Assembly (NCBI GenBank): GCA_015548865.1
Contig: JADMXW010000021.1
Span: 1 to 64,000 of the forward strand
Source: Serratia marcescens
GTDB taxonomy: Bacteria; Pseudomonadota; Gammaproteobacteria; Enterobacterales; Enterobacteriaceae
DNA: 64,000 nucleotides
Direction of reading: 5' to 3'
Positions 52,169 through 63,883 of this stretch are shown here, one piece after another. The notes beneath the pieces were generated by a model, which saw only the letters and a program-made list of their open reading frames with translations, searched no databases and was not told the origin of the DNA. The translations under genes were made by a program, and so were the position numbers. Numbering within the stretch: position 1 is the first letter of the stretch; the number at the start of each line of letters is the position of its first letter.

Positions 52169-53780
52169 GAATTTCTCCAGAGGCACTGACCTCGCCAAAC
52201 CACCCTTCATTATTCACCGTTCTCTGCGAGATCGGGTTGTTCATCGGGATCGAAAACTTCACCGTCGATTTATTCAGCAAGCCAACATCTCCGGAACCAT
52301 CGCTCCAAGGCGTACTAAGCCATAATGCATCAGTCATGTCACGCCAGTTGCCATCACACCCCACATCGTAGGAGGTCACAGTCCCTGATTTCGAGGTAAA
52401 AGCCAGCAATGCAGGGAAAGGCACCTGCGTCACACCGTCAGATGACGAGAAAATACAATAAGGTCGACCAGCAATTGTACGCGTAGGCCCATTAACTTTA
52501 ATCAATACCTCATCAGCAGCCGATTTTCCACTGGTCGTAACGATATAGCCAAAATCCAGTGCCGGACTATCACTTGCCACGTTACCTTCTTTTGACGGAG
52601 CAAAATCATAATCATCAGAAATGATACTGATACTGAAATCTCGAGGTTTGATAATCAGTCTGTTAGACGTCGAGAACTCATACCAACCAGACTCCGGAGA
52701 GGTGGTATTATAAAATCTGAAATTAAACAGATCGCTACTGTTGGTATCACTGATACCGAGAGAAACCATCTTTTTAAATAGATTACTGGAGAAGAAAACA
52801 TAAATGGAATCTGAAGATTTGAGTTGATTAAACGTATAATAATAACTGATCCCACTTACAGGCCGCCACGTATTACCATCAAGGCTAAACTGCATATCAT
52901 ATAGCGTAATACCGGCCGAGAGCGACGCATTATTGATCGATGGAAAAACATGGATCGACTCATTACTCACCCCATTGCTGGTTAATGTATAGTTAACCAT
53001 TTTGCAGCTAACCCCAGTTAAGGCGCCGATAGTTTGGATACGGCAATTAGAATTACCCTCACCGAGCGTTGGCCGACCATCACTATTAATAAATACTTCT
53101 GCCAACGCATTGGTATTAATCAGCTTCAGATGTGCAGCTTTGGTATGTGTCACATTTCTTGTATACCAATAACCTGAAGCCTGATCTTTGCAACGTGCCC
53201 CGGTATTGGCATCATATAGTACAGATGTCATGCAGGAGTTTATCGTCGTGGTGAAACTCCCGCCAACCGGAACTTGCTGCAAATAATGATAAAATGAATC
53301 CGACATCATGCCGTGCATCCATTTTTGATCTCCACTCGGCACCGTCACGCCGTAAAAACCTTTAGCATCCGTTGACTGCGGCAAAATAAGGCTGGTATTC
53401 AGGTTACAGCCATTATACCAACTGATACAACGCAATCCCTGTAGCGGATTTGATACAGGCGGGTTATCCAGCCACATATCAAATTTCCAGTTGGCGTATA
53501 ACCCCGTATTGTAACCATTATCAATGTAGCCAAGGCTTTGCTGAACATAGCCCCCGGTTCCCGTTGATTTCAGCCCCGTCCACCGGTTTGCGCCGGTCAT
53601 GCGCGGATCCAATGCTCCTGCGGGGGTCACAAAAAAGTTATCATCCGCATTATTTTCAACAAAAACATATTGCATCGCGGGCGCATCAGGCCAGTTGGTT
53701 TTTGTCACGGCGGCGTTCACCGATGCAGCAGATAACAGCGCACCCACAATACTGAGTAAGATAAACCCATTAACCTTCAT
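52137..53780 (-). CDS. ecpD: pilus tip adhesin EcpD
   Basis: This 547-residue secreted protein is identical in length to E. coli EcpD. It has a signal peptide ([21 protein letters not shown]), then a two-domain adhesin. Conserved segments include [20 protein letters not shown] near the N-terminus and several paired cysteines in the first half (for example CISWYNGC). It caps the common pilus and contributes to host-cell and abiotic attachment. The start at 53780 follows GGAGAACACC. Overlaps the ecpC end by 11 bp. Confidence 0.95.
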   Translation of the reverse strand: MKVNGFILLSIVGALLSAASVNAAVTKTNWPDAPAMQYVFVENNADDNFFVTPAGALDPRMTGANRWTGLKSTGTGGYVQQSLGYIDNGYNTGLYANWKFDMWLDNPPVSNPLQGLRCISWYNGCNLNTSLILPQSTDAKGFYGVTVPSGDQKWMHGMMSDSFYHYLQQVPVGGSFTTTINSCMTSVLYDANTGARCKDQASGYWYTRNVTHTKAAHLKLINTNALAEVFINSDGRPTLGEGNSNCRIQTIGALTGVSCKMVNYTLTSNGVSNESIHVFPSINNASLSAGITLYDMQFSLDGNTWRPVSGISYYYTFNQLKSSDSIYVFFSSNLFKKMVSLGISDTNSSDLFNFRFYNTTSPESGWYEFSTSNRLIIKPRDFSISIISDDYDFAPSKEGNVASDSPALDFGYIVTTSGKSAADEVLIKVNGPTRTIAGRPYCIFSSSDGVTQVPFPALLAFTSKSGTVTSYDVGCDGNWRDMTDALWLSTPWSDGSGDVGLLNKSTVKFSIPMNNPISQRTVNNEGWFGEVSASGEIHVQATWRNIN

Positions 53781-56340
53781 GGTGTTCTCCTGATGACAAA
53801 TTGCTGGCATAGCTACTCAACCCGGTACAAATAACATCCCCCACCCACACGGCCCCCCGCGCACTGCTCAAATCGAGTTCCACTTCACAACGCTGATTGT
53901 TGCCATAGCTGTAGTCAATAACGGGGTACTTTTTATCAACATCAATGACAAATTCGCCATTCTCATCCGTACGAGTGCGGCCAATGTGATTATTGATGTG
54001 CGCATTGGCTAACAATGAGCCATCCTCAGCGCGAATGCGCCCAAATACAGTAACTCGCTGTTTCACTTCTGGTTCAATCACAGCGACGTTGCCAGGATAA
54101 AGTGTCAGTTGGCGCTTGCGTCCCGTGACAATATCGTAGCTATCGACAGCATCCTTGCTGTTTTGAATTTCAATTTCATAACGACTATAGGGAGAAAGTG
54201 GTAAATAATTGCGCTTTCCGTCTAATTGGAAAGTCCGCCCGTTCACTTTCGCACTCAGTTTGCCATCATCAGCTACATCCGTTTTGAAGATAATGCCCGC
54301 ATTTCCGTCAGTACGCCCGCTTGCAGCCAGTTGATTCCCCTGCCAACCTACGCTCCCTTTTGCCGTCAGGTTGGTATTCACATAACCATCAGCGCTACTG
54401 TTAACATTCAATGTTCCCGCAGAATATTTGGTATCAAATTGCGTATAGGCGCCTCCGCTCAGCGATTTATCATCGCCCGTATCTCCCGAGATCGCTCTGG
54501 AAATATTGGCACCCACTGTACGGATCGCGCCTTCATTAAATTGCTTGCGAGCCGACAAGTTTGCCATGGTGTATCCGTTCTGGTGCGTGGTACCCGCGCT
54601 AAACCAATTCCCCAACGGCATAGAAAAATCCAGCGCAATATATCTGCCGGTATTACTGTTGCTACCACTGTAGCCATTACTGTTTCCATTGTTGCTATAA
54701 CCATTGTTATAGCCATTTTGGTAACGCTGGATCCCCATACGCAGCCCCAACGTTCCCATCGTGCCGCTGTAGACCATCTGGCTATAATCCACGTTGTAAT
54801 AATTACTGTCATTATGGCGATCGTTATTATAGCTAACGTTAAGTACGCCTAATTTCGACCACAGCACATTCATATTTAGCGTACCGCCAATCGCACGGTT
54901 ATCCGCGTCGCTACGGCGTAAATCATCACCAATGGATGTTTTTTCCATATTGACCCATAACGAACTGAATCCACCAGGCAGCGCAGCGGTAACATTTCCA
55001 ATAGTACTCAACGAGCTGTCATTTGCCGCCATTTGTTGCAGGTTGGCACTGATTGATTCAGTAATGGGCACAGAAACTCGCCCTTCACCGATCATGGCAC
55101 TATCGTACCCATACCCGGTTGCAGACCAATTCGTCAGGCCTGCTGAACCCGACAAAGAGCCTCCCAGCAGGTAAGTATCCTTTGCTGGTTTGGTTTTTTT
55201 GCCGCTTTCATACCAGCGCTCCATATGCATGCTGCCGCCCCACACCTGCCAACCTAAAGGAGCACCAGACGCTCGCCCGCGCGTAAATAGCTTGTTCACA
55301 CGCTCCACTCGCCGACTGACAATGCGTCCATTGACGACAACTGAGACATCTACATCATAAATACCGTAGGGCAGCCCACGCGTGTCCACTTCATGACTGC
55401 CCATGCCAAAATTCTGTACACTGAGTAAACGTCCTTCACGAGAAATATGCACTTCACCGGCAGAGGATAAAAAGACAATGATCGGCGTAGCCGATTGCGA
55501 ATTATCAAATATGGTCGAACTTGCCGCATTTCCCCAAGAGGCACCATAAATCTTGCCTGAGGAGAGAGCCGTCATTGGCCCCAACGACTGAAGATTCCAA
55601 CTATCAAGCATGCCGGCAGCAAAACGATATCCGCCGAAATCACGTTCATACATTGCTTTATACATCGTACTGTCACGATTGCTGGTGCCCATGCCATAAA
55701 ATGCACCATCAAGCACCATGTGATGCTCACGCAATGCAGCCACATTATTCAGAGACAAATAGCTCGACGTGTTATTATCACCATTACGCATCTGGTTGTT
55801 ATACAAGCCAAAATTGTAATTCAGAGTACTACTGACCGTATCAACACTAGCGTTACCAATATCTTCGCTACGCGGACGTAAAAGTGTGCCTAGTGCTTCT
55901 TGCCGAACCACCAGTTGCAAAATTAATTGCTTCAAGTTGAATTTCAACCAGGCGTCGTTTGCTATTTTAATTTCCAGATTTTCATTAAATGGTGCATCAG
56001 TTAAAGACATTAACGCATTACGTGTTTTTCCATTCACCGTAGCATTGTCATCTTTTTCCTCTAGATTCACCAATTTAACTTTAACATCATCACCATCTAA
56101 CCAGATAACCGCATTACCGATACGTTGGTCATTCTGCGTTTCTGAACTGCCATCCAAATGAATAAACAACGGTATACTCATTCCGTCTTGCAATGCATTA
56201 CGGAATGCCTGAGGTATCAAAACGCCACCAATATGTTGAATATTTCTCTGCGCAGATTGCACGTCAAATGCAACAGAAAACAATACCATCATGGATATTA
56301 CAATTTTTTTTGGTTTAGTGCTTATTTGCAATTTTAACAT
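53770..56340 (-). CDS. ecpC: pilus outer-membrane usher EcpC
   Basis: This 856-residue usher (E. coli EcpC is 841) of the alpha-pilus class has a signal peptide ([19 protein letters not shown]). Its N-terminal domain contains [15 protein letters not shown] beta-barrel core follows with ARGAVW-type C-terminal strand, and the plug/carboxy domains include [32 protein letters not shown] Gly/Asn/Tyr/Ser-rich stretch near 550-575 ([15 protein letters not shown]) looks like a species-specific loop expansion. It threads EcpA subunits across the outer membrane. Confidence 0.95.
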   Translation of the reverse strand: MLKLQISTKPKKIVISMMVLFSVAFDVQSAQRNIQHIGGVLIPQAFRNALQDGMSIPLFIHLDGSSETQNDQRIGNAVIWLDGDDVKVKLVNLEEKDDNATVNGKTRNALMSLTDAPFNENLEIKIANDAWLKFNLKQLILQLVVRQEALGTLLRPRSEDIGNASVDTVSSTLNYNFGLYNNQMRNGDNNTSSYLSLNNVAALREHHMVLDGAFYGMGTSNRDSTMYKAMYERDFGGYRFAAGMLDSWNLQSLGPMTALSSGKIYGASWGNAASSTIFDNSQSATPIIVFLSSAGEVHISREGRLLSVQNFGMGSHEVDTRGLPYGIYDVDVSVVVNGRIVSRRVERVNKLFTRGRASGAPLGWQVWGGSMHMERWYESGKKTKPAKDTYLLGGSLSGSAGLTNWSATGYGYDSAMIGEGRVSVPITESISANLQQMAANDSSLSTIGNVTAALPGGFSSLWVNMEKTSIGDDLRRSDADNRAIGGTLNMNVLWSKLGVLNVSYNNDRHNDSNYYNVDYSQMVYSGTMGTLGLRMGIQRYQNGYNNGYSNNGNSNGYSGSNSNTGRYIALDFSMPLGNWFSAGTTHQNGYTMANLSARKQFNEGAIRTVGANISRAISGDTGDDKSLSGGAYTQFDTKYSAGTLNVNSSADGYVNTNLTAKGSVGWQGNQLAASGRTDGNAGIIFKTDVADDGKLSAKVNGRTFQLDGKRNYLPLSPYSRYEIEIQNSKDAVDSYDIVTGRKRQLTLYPGNVAVIEPEVKQRVTVFGRIRAEDGSLLANAHINNHIGRTRTDENGEFVIDVDKKYPVIDYSYGNNQRCEVELDLSSARGAVWVGDVICTGLSSYASNLSSGEHHEG

Positions 56341-56366
56341 AGTATTAATTCTGTCAGGCGTACGAT

Positions 56367-57035
56367 TTATTTAACTGAAACGAATTTTTCGGCCTGCCAC
56401 ATGGCAACTCGGCCTTTTTTATCCTCAGTATTTACACGAGAAAAAGTGCGTGATTTACCCGGCATGAGATAATAATTTTCTTTACACTCTTTGCCATCAT
56501 CCTGTTTCAAACACGGGCCATAAGCAATCACTCTTAACGTTGCATTCCCCGTATTGGTTATTTTTCCATTGGCATAGTGATAGTCAAAATTCACCTTCCT
56601 GGGAGCAACGACCAGAATCGTTCCAATCCGAGCTGAAGCAGTCGCGACAGCACTCTTATTTGACGATCCGTTCTGTGCATCACTTAAGGCTTGATCAAAC
56701 CAGACAATCCGGTAATACCGTTCTTTATCATCATTAGAACCCTGATAGAAAAAACGAACAACATCACTGTTTTGTGCTGGCAAGAGCAAACTCGCAGGGG
56801 TGAGTAACAGTTCATCTTTCTTTTCCATCGGAATAACAATTCCACCTTCCAGCGGAGAAGATAATTTTTCCACTTTGACATTGACCAAGCGGCCATCATT
56901 CGTCGTGTTTTTAATTTCTTTGCTGAGCGTTGTACTATTACTGTGAATGAAAGATGTGATATCCCCAACATCTAATGCTAAAGCAGGCGCAACATTCGTT
57001 AAAAATAAACTGATAATCAAAATAACAGGCTTCAT
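56367..57035 (-). CDS. ecpB: pilus chaperone EcpB
   Basis: This 222-residue periplasmic chaperone equals E. coli EcpB in length. It has a signal peptide ([18 protein letters not shown]) and conserved [63 protein letters not shown] and [15 protein letters not shown]. It binds EcpA before assembly. The ATG at 57035 is preferred to the GTG at 57053 by alignment and length. Confidence 0.95.
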   Translation of the reverse strand: MKPVILIISLFLTNVAPALALDVGDITSFIHSNSTTLSKEIKNTTNDGRLVNVKVEKLSSPLEGGIVIPMEKKDELLLTPASLLLPAQNSDVVRFFYQGSNDDKERYYRIVWFDQALSDAQNGSSNKSAVATASARIGTILVVAPRKVNFDYHYANGKITNTGNATLRVIAYGPCLKQDDGKECKENYYLMPGKSRTFSRVNTEDKKGRVAMWQAEKFVSVK

Positions 57036-57063
57036 GAGTTTTCCATTTTTCACATTGAATAAA

Positions 57064-57080
57064 GGCGGGTTACCCCGCCC
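57064..57080 (-). terminator. intercistronic attenuator between ecpA and ecpB
   Basis: The minus-strand transcript after ecpA can fold GGCGGG-GTAA-CCCGCC followed by UUUAUU, a partial rho-independent terminator. Such hairpins downstream of major pilin genes raise pilin output over chaperone and usher. Confidence 0.65.
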
Positions 57081-57099
57081 TTTTTCTCACTGAGAAAAC

Positions 57100-57687
57100 T
57101 TAGCTGGTCCAGGTAGCGTCGAACTGAACGCTCACGTCACCGCTCCAAATCCCTTCCGGCAACAAGCTGTAATCGGTAACAGCGGTAGTACCGTCACTCG
57201 TGCCGCTAATAATGGCGAAGGTGAATGCATCTTGAGCCGTAGCGCGGCCAGATTGGTTATAACCGTTTGACAGCGCACTCAGGTTACCGCCGAGAACACC
57301 GTTAGCAGTATCGATAAGCACGGTGTCCGTCATTTTATCAATGGCAGCGCCGTTATAATCGACGCCCACATTCAACGTGGAGCCTGATGAATCCAATTGA
57401 GTCAGGGTATTGCTGACCAAACGTGATGTCAGTTTAAAAGATGTCGCGCTGGTGTCGCCCTCTACTGCAACATCAAACAGACCCTTTTGAGAATTGAAAC
57501 CGTTTACGCCTTCAGCATATTGGAATGCGAGGCTACCGAGCGGTGTAACAACCAGTTTGCTGGTGGTATCTTTTTTAGCCGTGGCTGACCAGGTCGCCAT
57601 CGCCTGGGCAGTTACATCAGCAGCCTGAGCCACGCCCATGTTAATAACCGTAGCGGCCAGAGCAAACATCATAATATTTTTTTTCAT
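57100..57687 (-). CDS. ecpA: major pilin EcpA (MatB) of the common pilus
   Basis: This 195-residue protein is identical in length to E. coli EcpA and extremely similar throughout. It has a signal peptide ending GVAQA, mature start [29 protein letters not shown], then [16 protein letters not shown] and the C-terminus [10 protein letters not shown]. It polymerises into the pilus rod. It starts at 57687 after AAGGATG. First structural gene of the operon. Confidence 0.97.
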   Translation of the reverse strand: MKKNIMMFALAATVINMGVAQAADVTAQAMATWSATAKKDTTSKLVVTPLGSLAFQYAEGVNGFNSQKGLFDVAVEGDTSATSFKLTSRLVSNTLTQLDSSGSTLNVGVDYNGAAIDKMTDTVLIDTANGVLGGNLSALSNGYNQSGRATAQDAFTFAIISGTSDGTTAVTDYSLLPEGIWSGDVSVQFDATWTS

Positions 57688-58054
57688 TATTACATCCTTA
57701 AGATTATTACTGCATATGTTTGATATAAAGAAAAACAACACTTTGCCGTATTTATGTAATACAGCAGGTCATCGATTAAATAATCAATTTATCAATAAGC
57801 TCAACCTCATAATAACGTCTCTAAAAAACAGCCTCAAAAAGACGGTTAGAAAAATATCAATTTCGTATAGTAAAGGAAAAACATGCCAGCTCTTAACATC
57901 TACTAGCAATGCTATATTTAAAACGCAACTTTAAGTTAATTACATTACAACTCAGCTAAAACCACACGTAACATCGCCTTGAAGAAATACCTCTCGGCAA
58001 TGTTCTTCCACAAACATAAATTATCATCATGAAATAAAACATCAAACAGAAAAA
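57688..58054. other. promoter region of the ecp operon between ecpR and ecpA
   Basis: No gene. This A+T-rich 367-bp gap lies between ecpR and ecpA, both on the minus strand. In E. coli, EcpR acts on the DNA upstream of ecpR, and here the gap is long enough for a separate ecpA promoter. No individual operator is claimed. Confidence 0.5.
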
Positions 58055-58675
58055 TTAAAATTGAAAGGCATAGAACAGCCTAACACCCAATTTTCTTTCA
58101 ATTGAGTATTTGATGTTGTATAGCCTTTTACTGTCTATTTGTAATTTTCCAGCGATTTCTTTCAATGAAAAACCATTAAGCACAAGAAATAAAACAGAAA
58201 CTTCTTTTTCTGTCATTTTTCCTCGCACTTTTGTTGTATTCATTTTTCTTAAGTAGATCTTATCAATCGACTTCAAGATACTCGCATAGCCATCACTGGT
58301 GTACAACACTGAAAAAATTCTGTCATCCCGTTTTTTCCAATAAGCAGCCAGAGGCTCCATTAATTTGTCAGAAACAAGAACCACACGCAACCCAGAATGT
58401 ACAAGGTAGTCAAGCCAACGAGCATTGGTGAAAATTTTTATATTCGCCAATGAGAAGTCAACAAAAACAAACCCACCCCCCATGTAGTTGTATTTACTAT
58501 TAGCAACAACATCGACCAATCCAATGCTAAGGTAATAGTTACTTTCAGGCCACACACAGAACTGTTCTTTAATGCAATTAATTGTTCTTAAAGAAGGAAA
58601 AGGTAATAATTCACACCGAAACTGACAACTTATACAATTCAAACCATTAAATATTTTTGTAGTTTTTCCTTTCAT
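58055..58675 (-). CDS. ecpR: LuxR-type ecp operon regulator EcpR
   Basis: This 206-residue protein (E. coli EcpR is 196) has a C-terminal LuxR/FixJ helix-turn-helix (about 150-205) with KMTEKEVSVLFLVLNGFSLKEIAGKLQIDSKRLYNIKYSIERKLG. The divergent N-terminal domain has no receiver aspartate pattern. It lies directly upstream of ecpA, the conserved place of ecpR. EcpR activates the operon in E. coli. The N-terminus has an unusual Cys-rich stretch (CISCQFRC, about 14-21). Confidence 0.85.
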   Translation of the reverse strand: MKGKTTKIFNGLNCISCQFRCELLPFPSLRTINCIKEQFCVWPESNYYLSIGLVDVVANSKYNYMGGGFVFVDFSLANIKIFTNARWLDYLVHSGLRVVLVSDKLMEPLAAYWKKRDDRIFSVLYTSDGYASILKSIDKIYLRKMNTTKVRGKMTEKEVSVLFLVLNGFSLKEIAGKLQIDSKRLYNIKYSIERKLGVRLFYAFQF

Positions 58676-59466
58676 CTATCATTTTTCCGATTATCGTACC
58701 TACTACCTCTCTATAAATTACTTAAGCCCATAACAATTAGTTTGTATTTTATTCAAACAGAAAAATATAGCAATACATTTTTTACCATTTACCCAAAAAA
58801 ACAAAAGATTAATATTCCTAAGAAAAAAAATACATACGCCAGAGTCTTTATATATAAAAAGTTACAAATCAATACCCTAAGAGAGAATAAATGCCATCAG
58901 ATATATACAAATAAGAATATTCCAACATTGATTAAGAATTTTACGTATTAATTTACGACACTGCACCAAAGTAGACACTACAAAAAATCGTCACCATTTT
59001 GAATTGCGAGTGTTACGTAATACTCGTAGAGATACAAATCTGTTACCAACACATTCAATAACGGCCTGACTTGACAATACTTTAGCAGTAGCAAATCCAA
59101 CAGATTTTCCCTGCCATGCAGGGAATGTATATGCCCTAAGTAATTCACGTCACCGGAAAGCTACAAGCGAAGGACGGATCTGCCGGGTGCTGATTTTAAC
59201 GCTGCTTGCAGCATGCTCAGCTAAATTTACGAACGACTTCGCGTAAACTGACGCCAGCACCAGAATCAGATACATTTCCCGCTAGCGCTTTGATAACGTT
59301 CCGAATAGCGGGTCTCTATGGATGAATCTCTATGGGGGTAAGTGGTAAGATAGACAATATTTTGGATTGATAATGTCGCTGGCAGGGGCTTTCGGTTTAG
59401 GCAGGCGCTTGCAGCATGAGTGGATCAGCCATTGAATCCCCAATAGTTAAAATGAGTAAAACATAC
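58676..59466. other. region between ecpR and mutS with degraded repeats
   Basis: No gene recognised. The ecpR-proximal half is A+T-rich. From about 59060 the composition becomes balanced. Near 59126 the segment ATGCCCTAAGTAATTCACG resembles the end of the dispersed repeat at 9617. A 12-bp direct repeat GCTTGCAGCATG occurs at 59204-59215 and 59407-59418. This looks like an eroded island edge beside mutS. Confidence 0.5.
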
Positions 59467-62031
59467 ATGAATGAACCTATCGACAAGGATTTCACCGACC
59501 ATACGCCCATGATGCAGCAGTACTTCAGACTAAAGGCGCAACATCCTGACATCCTGCTGTTTTATCGTATGGGAGATTTTTATGAGTTGTTTTACGACGA
59601 TGCCAAACGAGCGTCACAGTTGCTGGACATTTCGCTGACCAAACGGGGGGCTTCAGCTGGGGAGCCTATCCCCATGGCAGGCGTGCCTCATCATGCTGTC
59701 GAAAATTATCTGGCAAAGCTGGTGCAACAGGGCGAATCTGTCGCCATCTGCGAACAAATCGGCGATCCAGCCACCAGTAAAGGGCCAGTTGAACGCAAAG
59801 TAGTGCGTATCGTCACCCCAGGCACCATCAGCGATGAAGCGTTATTACAGGAAAAACAGGACAACCTGCTAGCCGCCATTTGGCAGGACGGACGCGGTTT
59901 TGGTTATGCTACGCTAGATATCAGCTCTGGACGTTTTCGCGTCATGGAACCTGCTGATGAAGAGACAATGGCCGCGGAACTGCAACGCACTAATCCCGCT
60001 GAGTTGCTTTACCCAGAATCCTTTGCTGCCTCTCATTTAATTGAACACCGCCATGGGCTTCGCCGCCGCCCCCTGTGGGAGTTTGAGCTGGAAACGGCGC
60101 GTCAGCAGCTCAACATGCAGTTTGGCACTCGCGATCTGATTGGCTTCGGCGTGGAACAGGCTAAACTCGCACTCCGTGCTGCTGGCTGCCTGCTACAGTA
60201 CGCCAAGGATACACAACGCACCTCTCTGCCACATATCCGTAGTATTACGATGGAACGCCAGCAAGATGGCATCATTATGGATGCGGCCACTCGTCGTAAC
60301 CTTGAACTCACGCAAAATCTAGCTGGTGGTGTAGAAAATACACTTGCTGCAATTCTGGATTGCACGGTGACCCCCATGGGTAGCCGCATGCTCAAACGCT
60401 GGCTCCACATGCCAACCCGCGATATCCCAGCGCTAATTCAACGCCAACGCACCATTGGCGCGTTGCAGCCGCTGGCAGCCGAGCTCCAACTCCCTCTGCG
60501 TCAGATTGGTGATCTGGAACGTATTCTAGCGCGTCTGGCTTTGCGAACCGCCCGCCCACGCGATCTGGCACGCATGCGCCATGCATTTCATCAATATCCG
60601 GCCATTCATGCACTACTAGCAGAAAGCCACGCAGATTATGTACAGCAGCTTTCTCAGAATATCCATCAGTTTGATGAGCTGTGCGAACTGTTAGAGCGCG
60701 CAGTGGTGGAAGCGCCTCCGGTGCTGGTGCGCGATGGTGGCGTTATCGCCAGCGGGTATAATGCAGAGCTGGATGAATGGCGTTCGCTGGCGGATGGTGC
60801 CAGTGACTACCTCGATCGACTGGAAGTACGCGAACGGGAAAAATTGGGACTGGATACCCTGAAAGTCGGATTTAACGGCGTGCACGGCTACTATATTCAG
60901 GTGAGTCGTGGTCAGAGTCATCTGGTCCCCATTCATTATGTGCGCCGCCAAACGTTGAAGAATGCTGAACGCTACATTATTCCTGAATTAAAAGAGTACG
61001 AAGACAAAGTGCTCACGTCCAAAGGTAAAGCGTTAGCACTGGAAAAAGCGCTGTATGACGAACTCTTTGATAAGCTGTTGCCGCACCTTGAAGCACTGCA
61101 ACAAAGCGCTGCCGCGCTAGCAGAGCTTGATGTCCTCACCAACCTGGCGGAACGCGCGGATACCCTGAACTACGTTTGCCCGACGCTTAGCGAGCAACCA
61201 GGTTTAAAAATTGAAGGGGGCCGACATCCGGTGGTGGAGCAAGTGTTGAGCGAACCGTTTATTGCTAACCCTCTGTCACTCTCACCGCAACGCCGAATGC
61301 TGATCGTTACCGGTCCGAATATGGGGGGGAAGAGCACCTATATGCGTCAGGCGGCACTGATCGTGCTGATGGCTCATATTGGCAGCTTTGTGCCTGCTGA
61401 TAAGGCTACCATTGGTCCTGTTGATCGCATATTCACACGAATTGGTGCCGCAGACGATCTTGCCTCTGGGCGATCCACTTTCATGGTGGAGATGACGGAG
61501 ACGGCTAACATTCTGCACAATGCCACTGCAAACAGCTTGATATTGATGGATGAAATTGGACGTGGCACCTCTACTTATGATGGGTTATCACTGGCTTGGG
61601 CCTGCGCGGAAAACCTGGCGCAACGCATTAAAGCCATGACGCTATTCGCAACCCATTATTTTGAATTAACTACGTTACCGGAAAAAATGGAAGGCGTCGC
61701 TAATGTGCATCTGGATGCACTGGAGCATGGTGACACAATTGCGTTTATGCATAGCGTTCAAGAAGGGGCTGCTAGCAAGAGTTACGGCCTCGCCGTTGCG
61801 GCATTGGCGGGCGTGCCTAAAGAGGTCATAAAACGCGCGCGGCAAAAACTAAAAGAACTGGAGTCGCTTTCCAATCACGCATCTGCCAGTCATGTTGACG
61901 GCACGCAATTAACGCTGTTAACCAGCGAAGAACCCTCTGCCGCGGTAGAAGCATTGGAAACAATCGATCCCGATACGCTAACGCCGCGTCAGGCTCTGGA
62001 ATGGATGTATAAACTGAAAGCGATGATATAA
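59467..62031 (+). CDS. mutS: DNA mismatch repair protein MutS
   Basis: This 854-residue protein (E. coli MutS is 853) has the mismatch-recognition motif [11 protein letters not shown] near the N-terminus (Phe-x-Glu). Connector, lever and clamp domains follow, then an ATPase domain with Walker [10 protein letters not shown] (about 616-624) and [12 protein letters not shown], and a C-terminal tetramerisation helix ([15 protein letters not shown]). It detects base mismatches and recruits MutL. The ATG at 59467 ([16 protein letters not shown]) is preferred because it aligns with the E. coli start. Upstream in-frame ATGs at 59416 and 59452 also lack good ribosome binding sites. Confidence 0.96.
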   Translation: MNEPIDKDFTDHTPMMQQYFRLKAQHPDILLFYRMGDFYELFYDDAKRASQLLDISLTKRGASAGEPIPMAGVPHHAVENYLAKLVQQGESVAICEQIGDPATSKGPVERKVVRIVTPGTISDEALLQEKQDNLLAAIWQDGRGFGYATLDISSGRFRVMEPADEETMAAELQRTNPAELLYPESFAASHLIEHRHGLRRRPLWEFELETARQQLNMQFGTRDLIGFGVEQAKLALRAAGCLLQYAKDTQRTSLPHIRSITMERQQDGIIMDAATRRNLELTQNLAGGVENTLAAILDCTVTPMGSRMLKRWLHMPTRDIPALIQRQRTIGALQPLAAELQLPLRQIGDLERILARLALRTARPRDLARMRHAFHQYPAIHALLAESHADYVQQLSQNIHQFDELCELLERAVVEAPPVLVRDGGVIASGYNAELDEWRSLADGASDYLDRLEVREREKLGLDTLKVGFNGVHGYYIQVSRGQSHLVPIHYVRRQTLKNAERYIIPELKEYEDKVLTSKGKALALEKALYDELFDKLLPHLEALQQSAAALAELDVLTNLAERADTLNYVCPTLSEQPGLKIEGGRHPVVEQVLSEPFIANPLSLSPQRRMLIVTGPNMGGKSTYMRQAALIVLMAHIGSFVPADKATIGPVDRIFTRIGAADDLASGRSTFMVEMTETANILHNATANSLILMDEIGRGTSTYDGLSLAWACAENLAQRIKAMTLFATHYFELTTLPEKMEGVANVHLDALEHGDTIAFMHSVQEGAASKSYGLAVAALAGVPKEVIKRARQKLKELESLSNHASASHVDGTQLTLLTSEEPSAAVEALETIDPDTLTPRQALEWMYKLKAMI

Positions 62032-62044
62032 CTTCATGATTTGC

Positions 62045-62070
62045 GGCCTTTCCCTGTGAAGGCCACTTTT
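62045..62070. terminator. terminator after mutS
   Basis: Stem GGCCTT/AAGGCC with an 8-base loop followed by ACTTTTTATC, a rho-independent terminator for mutS. The convergent nlpE gene ends shortly after. Confidence 0.8.
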
Positions 62071-62091
62071 TATCTCGTTGTTCCGATGCTG

Positions 62092-62775
62092 TTACTCGCT
62101 ACAGTGGGTTTGCGCCTTCATCTGAAATGGCGCACTACTCGGGACCAGACTTTTTACCGTCATCCCCTCTTCCATCGAAGGCACAACAGCAAAATGGGCG
62201 CTGAAGGTAAGCAACACCGCTTCTCCTGGCGCACTACGTACCTGTAAATAACGCTTTTCCATAGCAATATTGTTTACCACTGGGTAAGTCACACCGGTAA
62301 AACAATCGGCAAATACCGCTGCATCAGCCATATAGCGATACAAACCACGCATCGCCATCGGGGTTGTCGGTAATGGTGCTTGGGTTGCCATCAAGCGATA
62401 ATTATTGGACGAAACGATCGGTGCCCCGTCCCGATCGAGCATTTCCAAACCATTATCCAACGGGCGGAAATAGCTTTTTTCACCCTGAACATCCGTAAGC
62501 ACAAGCTTATCTGCCGTACGCGCCCATTTTCCATAGGTCGCAAACACGCGATTGCCTGGGCGATCGGTTTTATAGTGGTGTTGCAATATAAACGTGCCGT
62601 TTTCTGCCAGGAATAATGAAGTATCAATACCCGCGCAATCGGCACAAGGTAATACACCGCGGTAACTCTGTGCCATGGGCTGCAATGCCTCCTCACGTAT
62701 CGGCTTTGGCGTATGACAGCCAATCAATACTGCCGCCACAAAAACCAATAGCGAGCCAAGCGCCATTTTTTTCAC
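62092..62775 (-). CDS. nlpE: outer-membrane lipoprotein NlpE (CutF)
   Basis: This 227-residue lipoprotein has lipobox LIGC (Cys at about 20), then the NlpE N-terminal domain with SYRGVLPCADCAGIDTSL containing the conserved CxxC. The C-terminal OB-like domain has a Cys pair (FADCFTG and the terminal THCSE). It signals surface contact and lipoprotein trafficking defects to the Cpx system. The GTG start at 62775 is supported by GGAGGAG seven bases upstream and aligns with E. coli MVKKA. It lies 45 bp after yaeQ, with no arfB between. Confidence 0.94.
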   Translation of the reverse strand: MKKMALGSLLVFVAAVLIGCHTPKPIREEALQPMAQSYRGVLPCADCAGIDTSLFLAENGTFILQHHYKTDRPGNRVFATYGKWARTADKLVLTDVQGEKSYFRPLDNGLEMLDRDGAPIVSSNNYRLMATQAPLPTTPMAMRGLYRYMADAAVFADCFTGVTYPVVNNIAMEKRYLQVRSAPGEAVLLTFSAHFAVVPSMEEGMTVKSLVPSSAPFQMKAQTHCSE

Positions 62776-62820
62776 GCGATTCTCCTCCCCATCCTCTCCT
62801 GTCATTCAGGATCATGACGA

Positions 62821-63366
62821 TTATTGGGCCGGTTGCCACTCGGTAAAGGTAATTTCCAGATTATTCTTATCATCAGACAGCCACACAGAGCCATCCTGAA
62901 TGGTTGCCTGTAAAGTCATGGTACGCTGCGCTAATGCAGTCAACGCCTGTAACTGGCGGTCGTCTAAAAAACGGACAGTAAGGTTACGGTAAGACCGCAA
63001 CTTTTGTGCCATAGATTGCCACCAGACATGGGCTGCGCGTTCACTGTATACATACAGCACAACCTTTGGGGACTGGTTGCAGGCTTTTTTTATGCGGCGC
63101 TCATCCGGTTGCCCCAGATCAATCCACAACTCTAGGGCCAGAGTGTCGTCGCGTAACCAGATTTCCGGTTCATCATCCGCACATAACCCTTTGGTGAAGC
63201 GTAAATTTTCATTCGCATGGCAGATCCAGGCCAGCAAGCGCAACATCATACGCTGTTCCGTTTCCGAGGGGTGCTGAGCCAATGTCAAACTGGCATCGTA
63301 GAAAAAAGAGCGGTCCAAATCCGCGATATTTACTGCTGCTTTATAAATCGTTGCTTTCAATGCCAT
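62821..63366 (-). CDS. yaeQ: YaeQ family protein
   Basis: This 181-residue protein matches E. coli YaeQ (181) over its full length: [19 protein letters not shown], then [40 protein letters not shown] and [21 protein letters not shown]. It has a PD-(D/E)XK nuclease-like fold. Cellular function is not settled. The start at 63366 follows AGAGG. The longer frame extends into a hydrophobic non-family extension and is rejected. Confidence 0.95.
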   Translation of the reverse strand: MALKATIYKAAVNIADLDRSFFYDASLTLAQHPSETEQRMMLRLLAWICHANENLRFTKGLCADDEPEIWLRDDTLALELWIDLGQPDERRIKKACNQSPKVVLYVYSERAAHVWWQSMAQKLRSYRNLTVRFLDDRQLQALTALAQRTMTLQATIQDGSVWLSDDKNNLEITFTEWQPAQ

Positions 63367-63682
63367 CCAATACCTCTTCTCTGTCTGCGGCAAGTGTACC
63401 TTGAGAACAGGTAAGACGCACAGCATACAGACCATAATAAGTAGAGTAGAGCAGACCAGCCGTAGCCGACAGCATGACAAAGGTAGACCTAAAAACTGTG
63501 CGCTAACTGAATCATTGCTTAACATCGGAATGCTGATATCCTGCTGATGCCTATGCTATAGTCCATTTGATAACGAATACTTATTCTCGTGGGATTATCT
63601 CCCCTTATCAGCAAAAAACGAGGCCAACGCAGTGGAAACGGGCACGAGAGCCCACGGCGGTGGACTTCCAAGGGAGGATATT

Positions 63683-63883
63683 GTGCAGCAACGTTCTGAA
63701 TTGGTTCGTCGTTTATACGCGGAGATCGCCAGCGGCAATCTGGGCTACATACCCGATGCATTAGGCTGTGTTTTGCAAACTCTGGATGGGATCGCAGCCA
63801 ATGGCGACTTGCCGTCCACCGTCAGGGAACAGGCGGCCTTCGCCGCAGCTAACTTATTGGTGAGCGATTATGTCAATGAGTAA
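63683..63883 (+). CDS. yaeP: UPF0253 protein YaeP
   Basis: This 66-residue protein equals E. coli YaeP in length and shares RYAEIASG-type N-terminus, [12 protein letters not shown] and the end [13 protein letters not shown]. Function unknown. The GTG start at 63683 has AGGGAGG five bases upstream. Coupled to rof, which starts inside its last codons. Confidence 0.95.
   Translation: MQQRSELVRRLYAEIASGNLGYIPDALGCVLQTLDGIAANGDLPSTVREQAAFAAANLLVSDYVNE

Noticed and set aside
54226-54852. 208-codon plus-strand open frame inside ecpC
   Set aside because: Antisense shadow of the usher gene. The product is an Ile/Val/Thr-rich reflection of the Gly/Asn codons of ecpC.
58742-58951. 69-residue Lys/Tyr/Asn-rich open frame
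   Set aside because: Low-complexity product expected from A+T-rich DNA, no convincing ribosome binding site, no family resemblance.
63367-63525. Hydrophobic N-terminal extension of YaeQ
   Set aside because: YaeQ proteins start at MALKATIYK. That codon has a good ribosome binding site and gives the exact family length.
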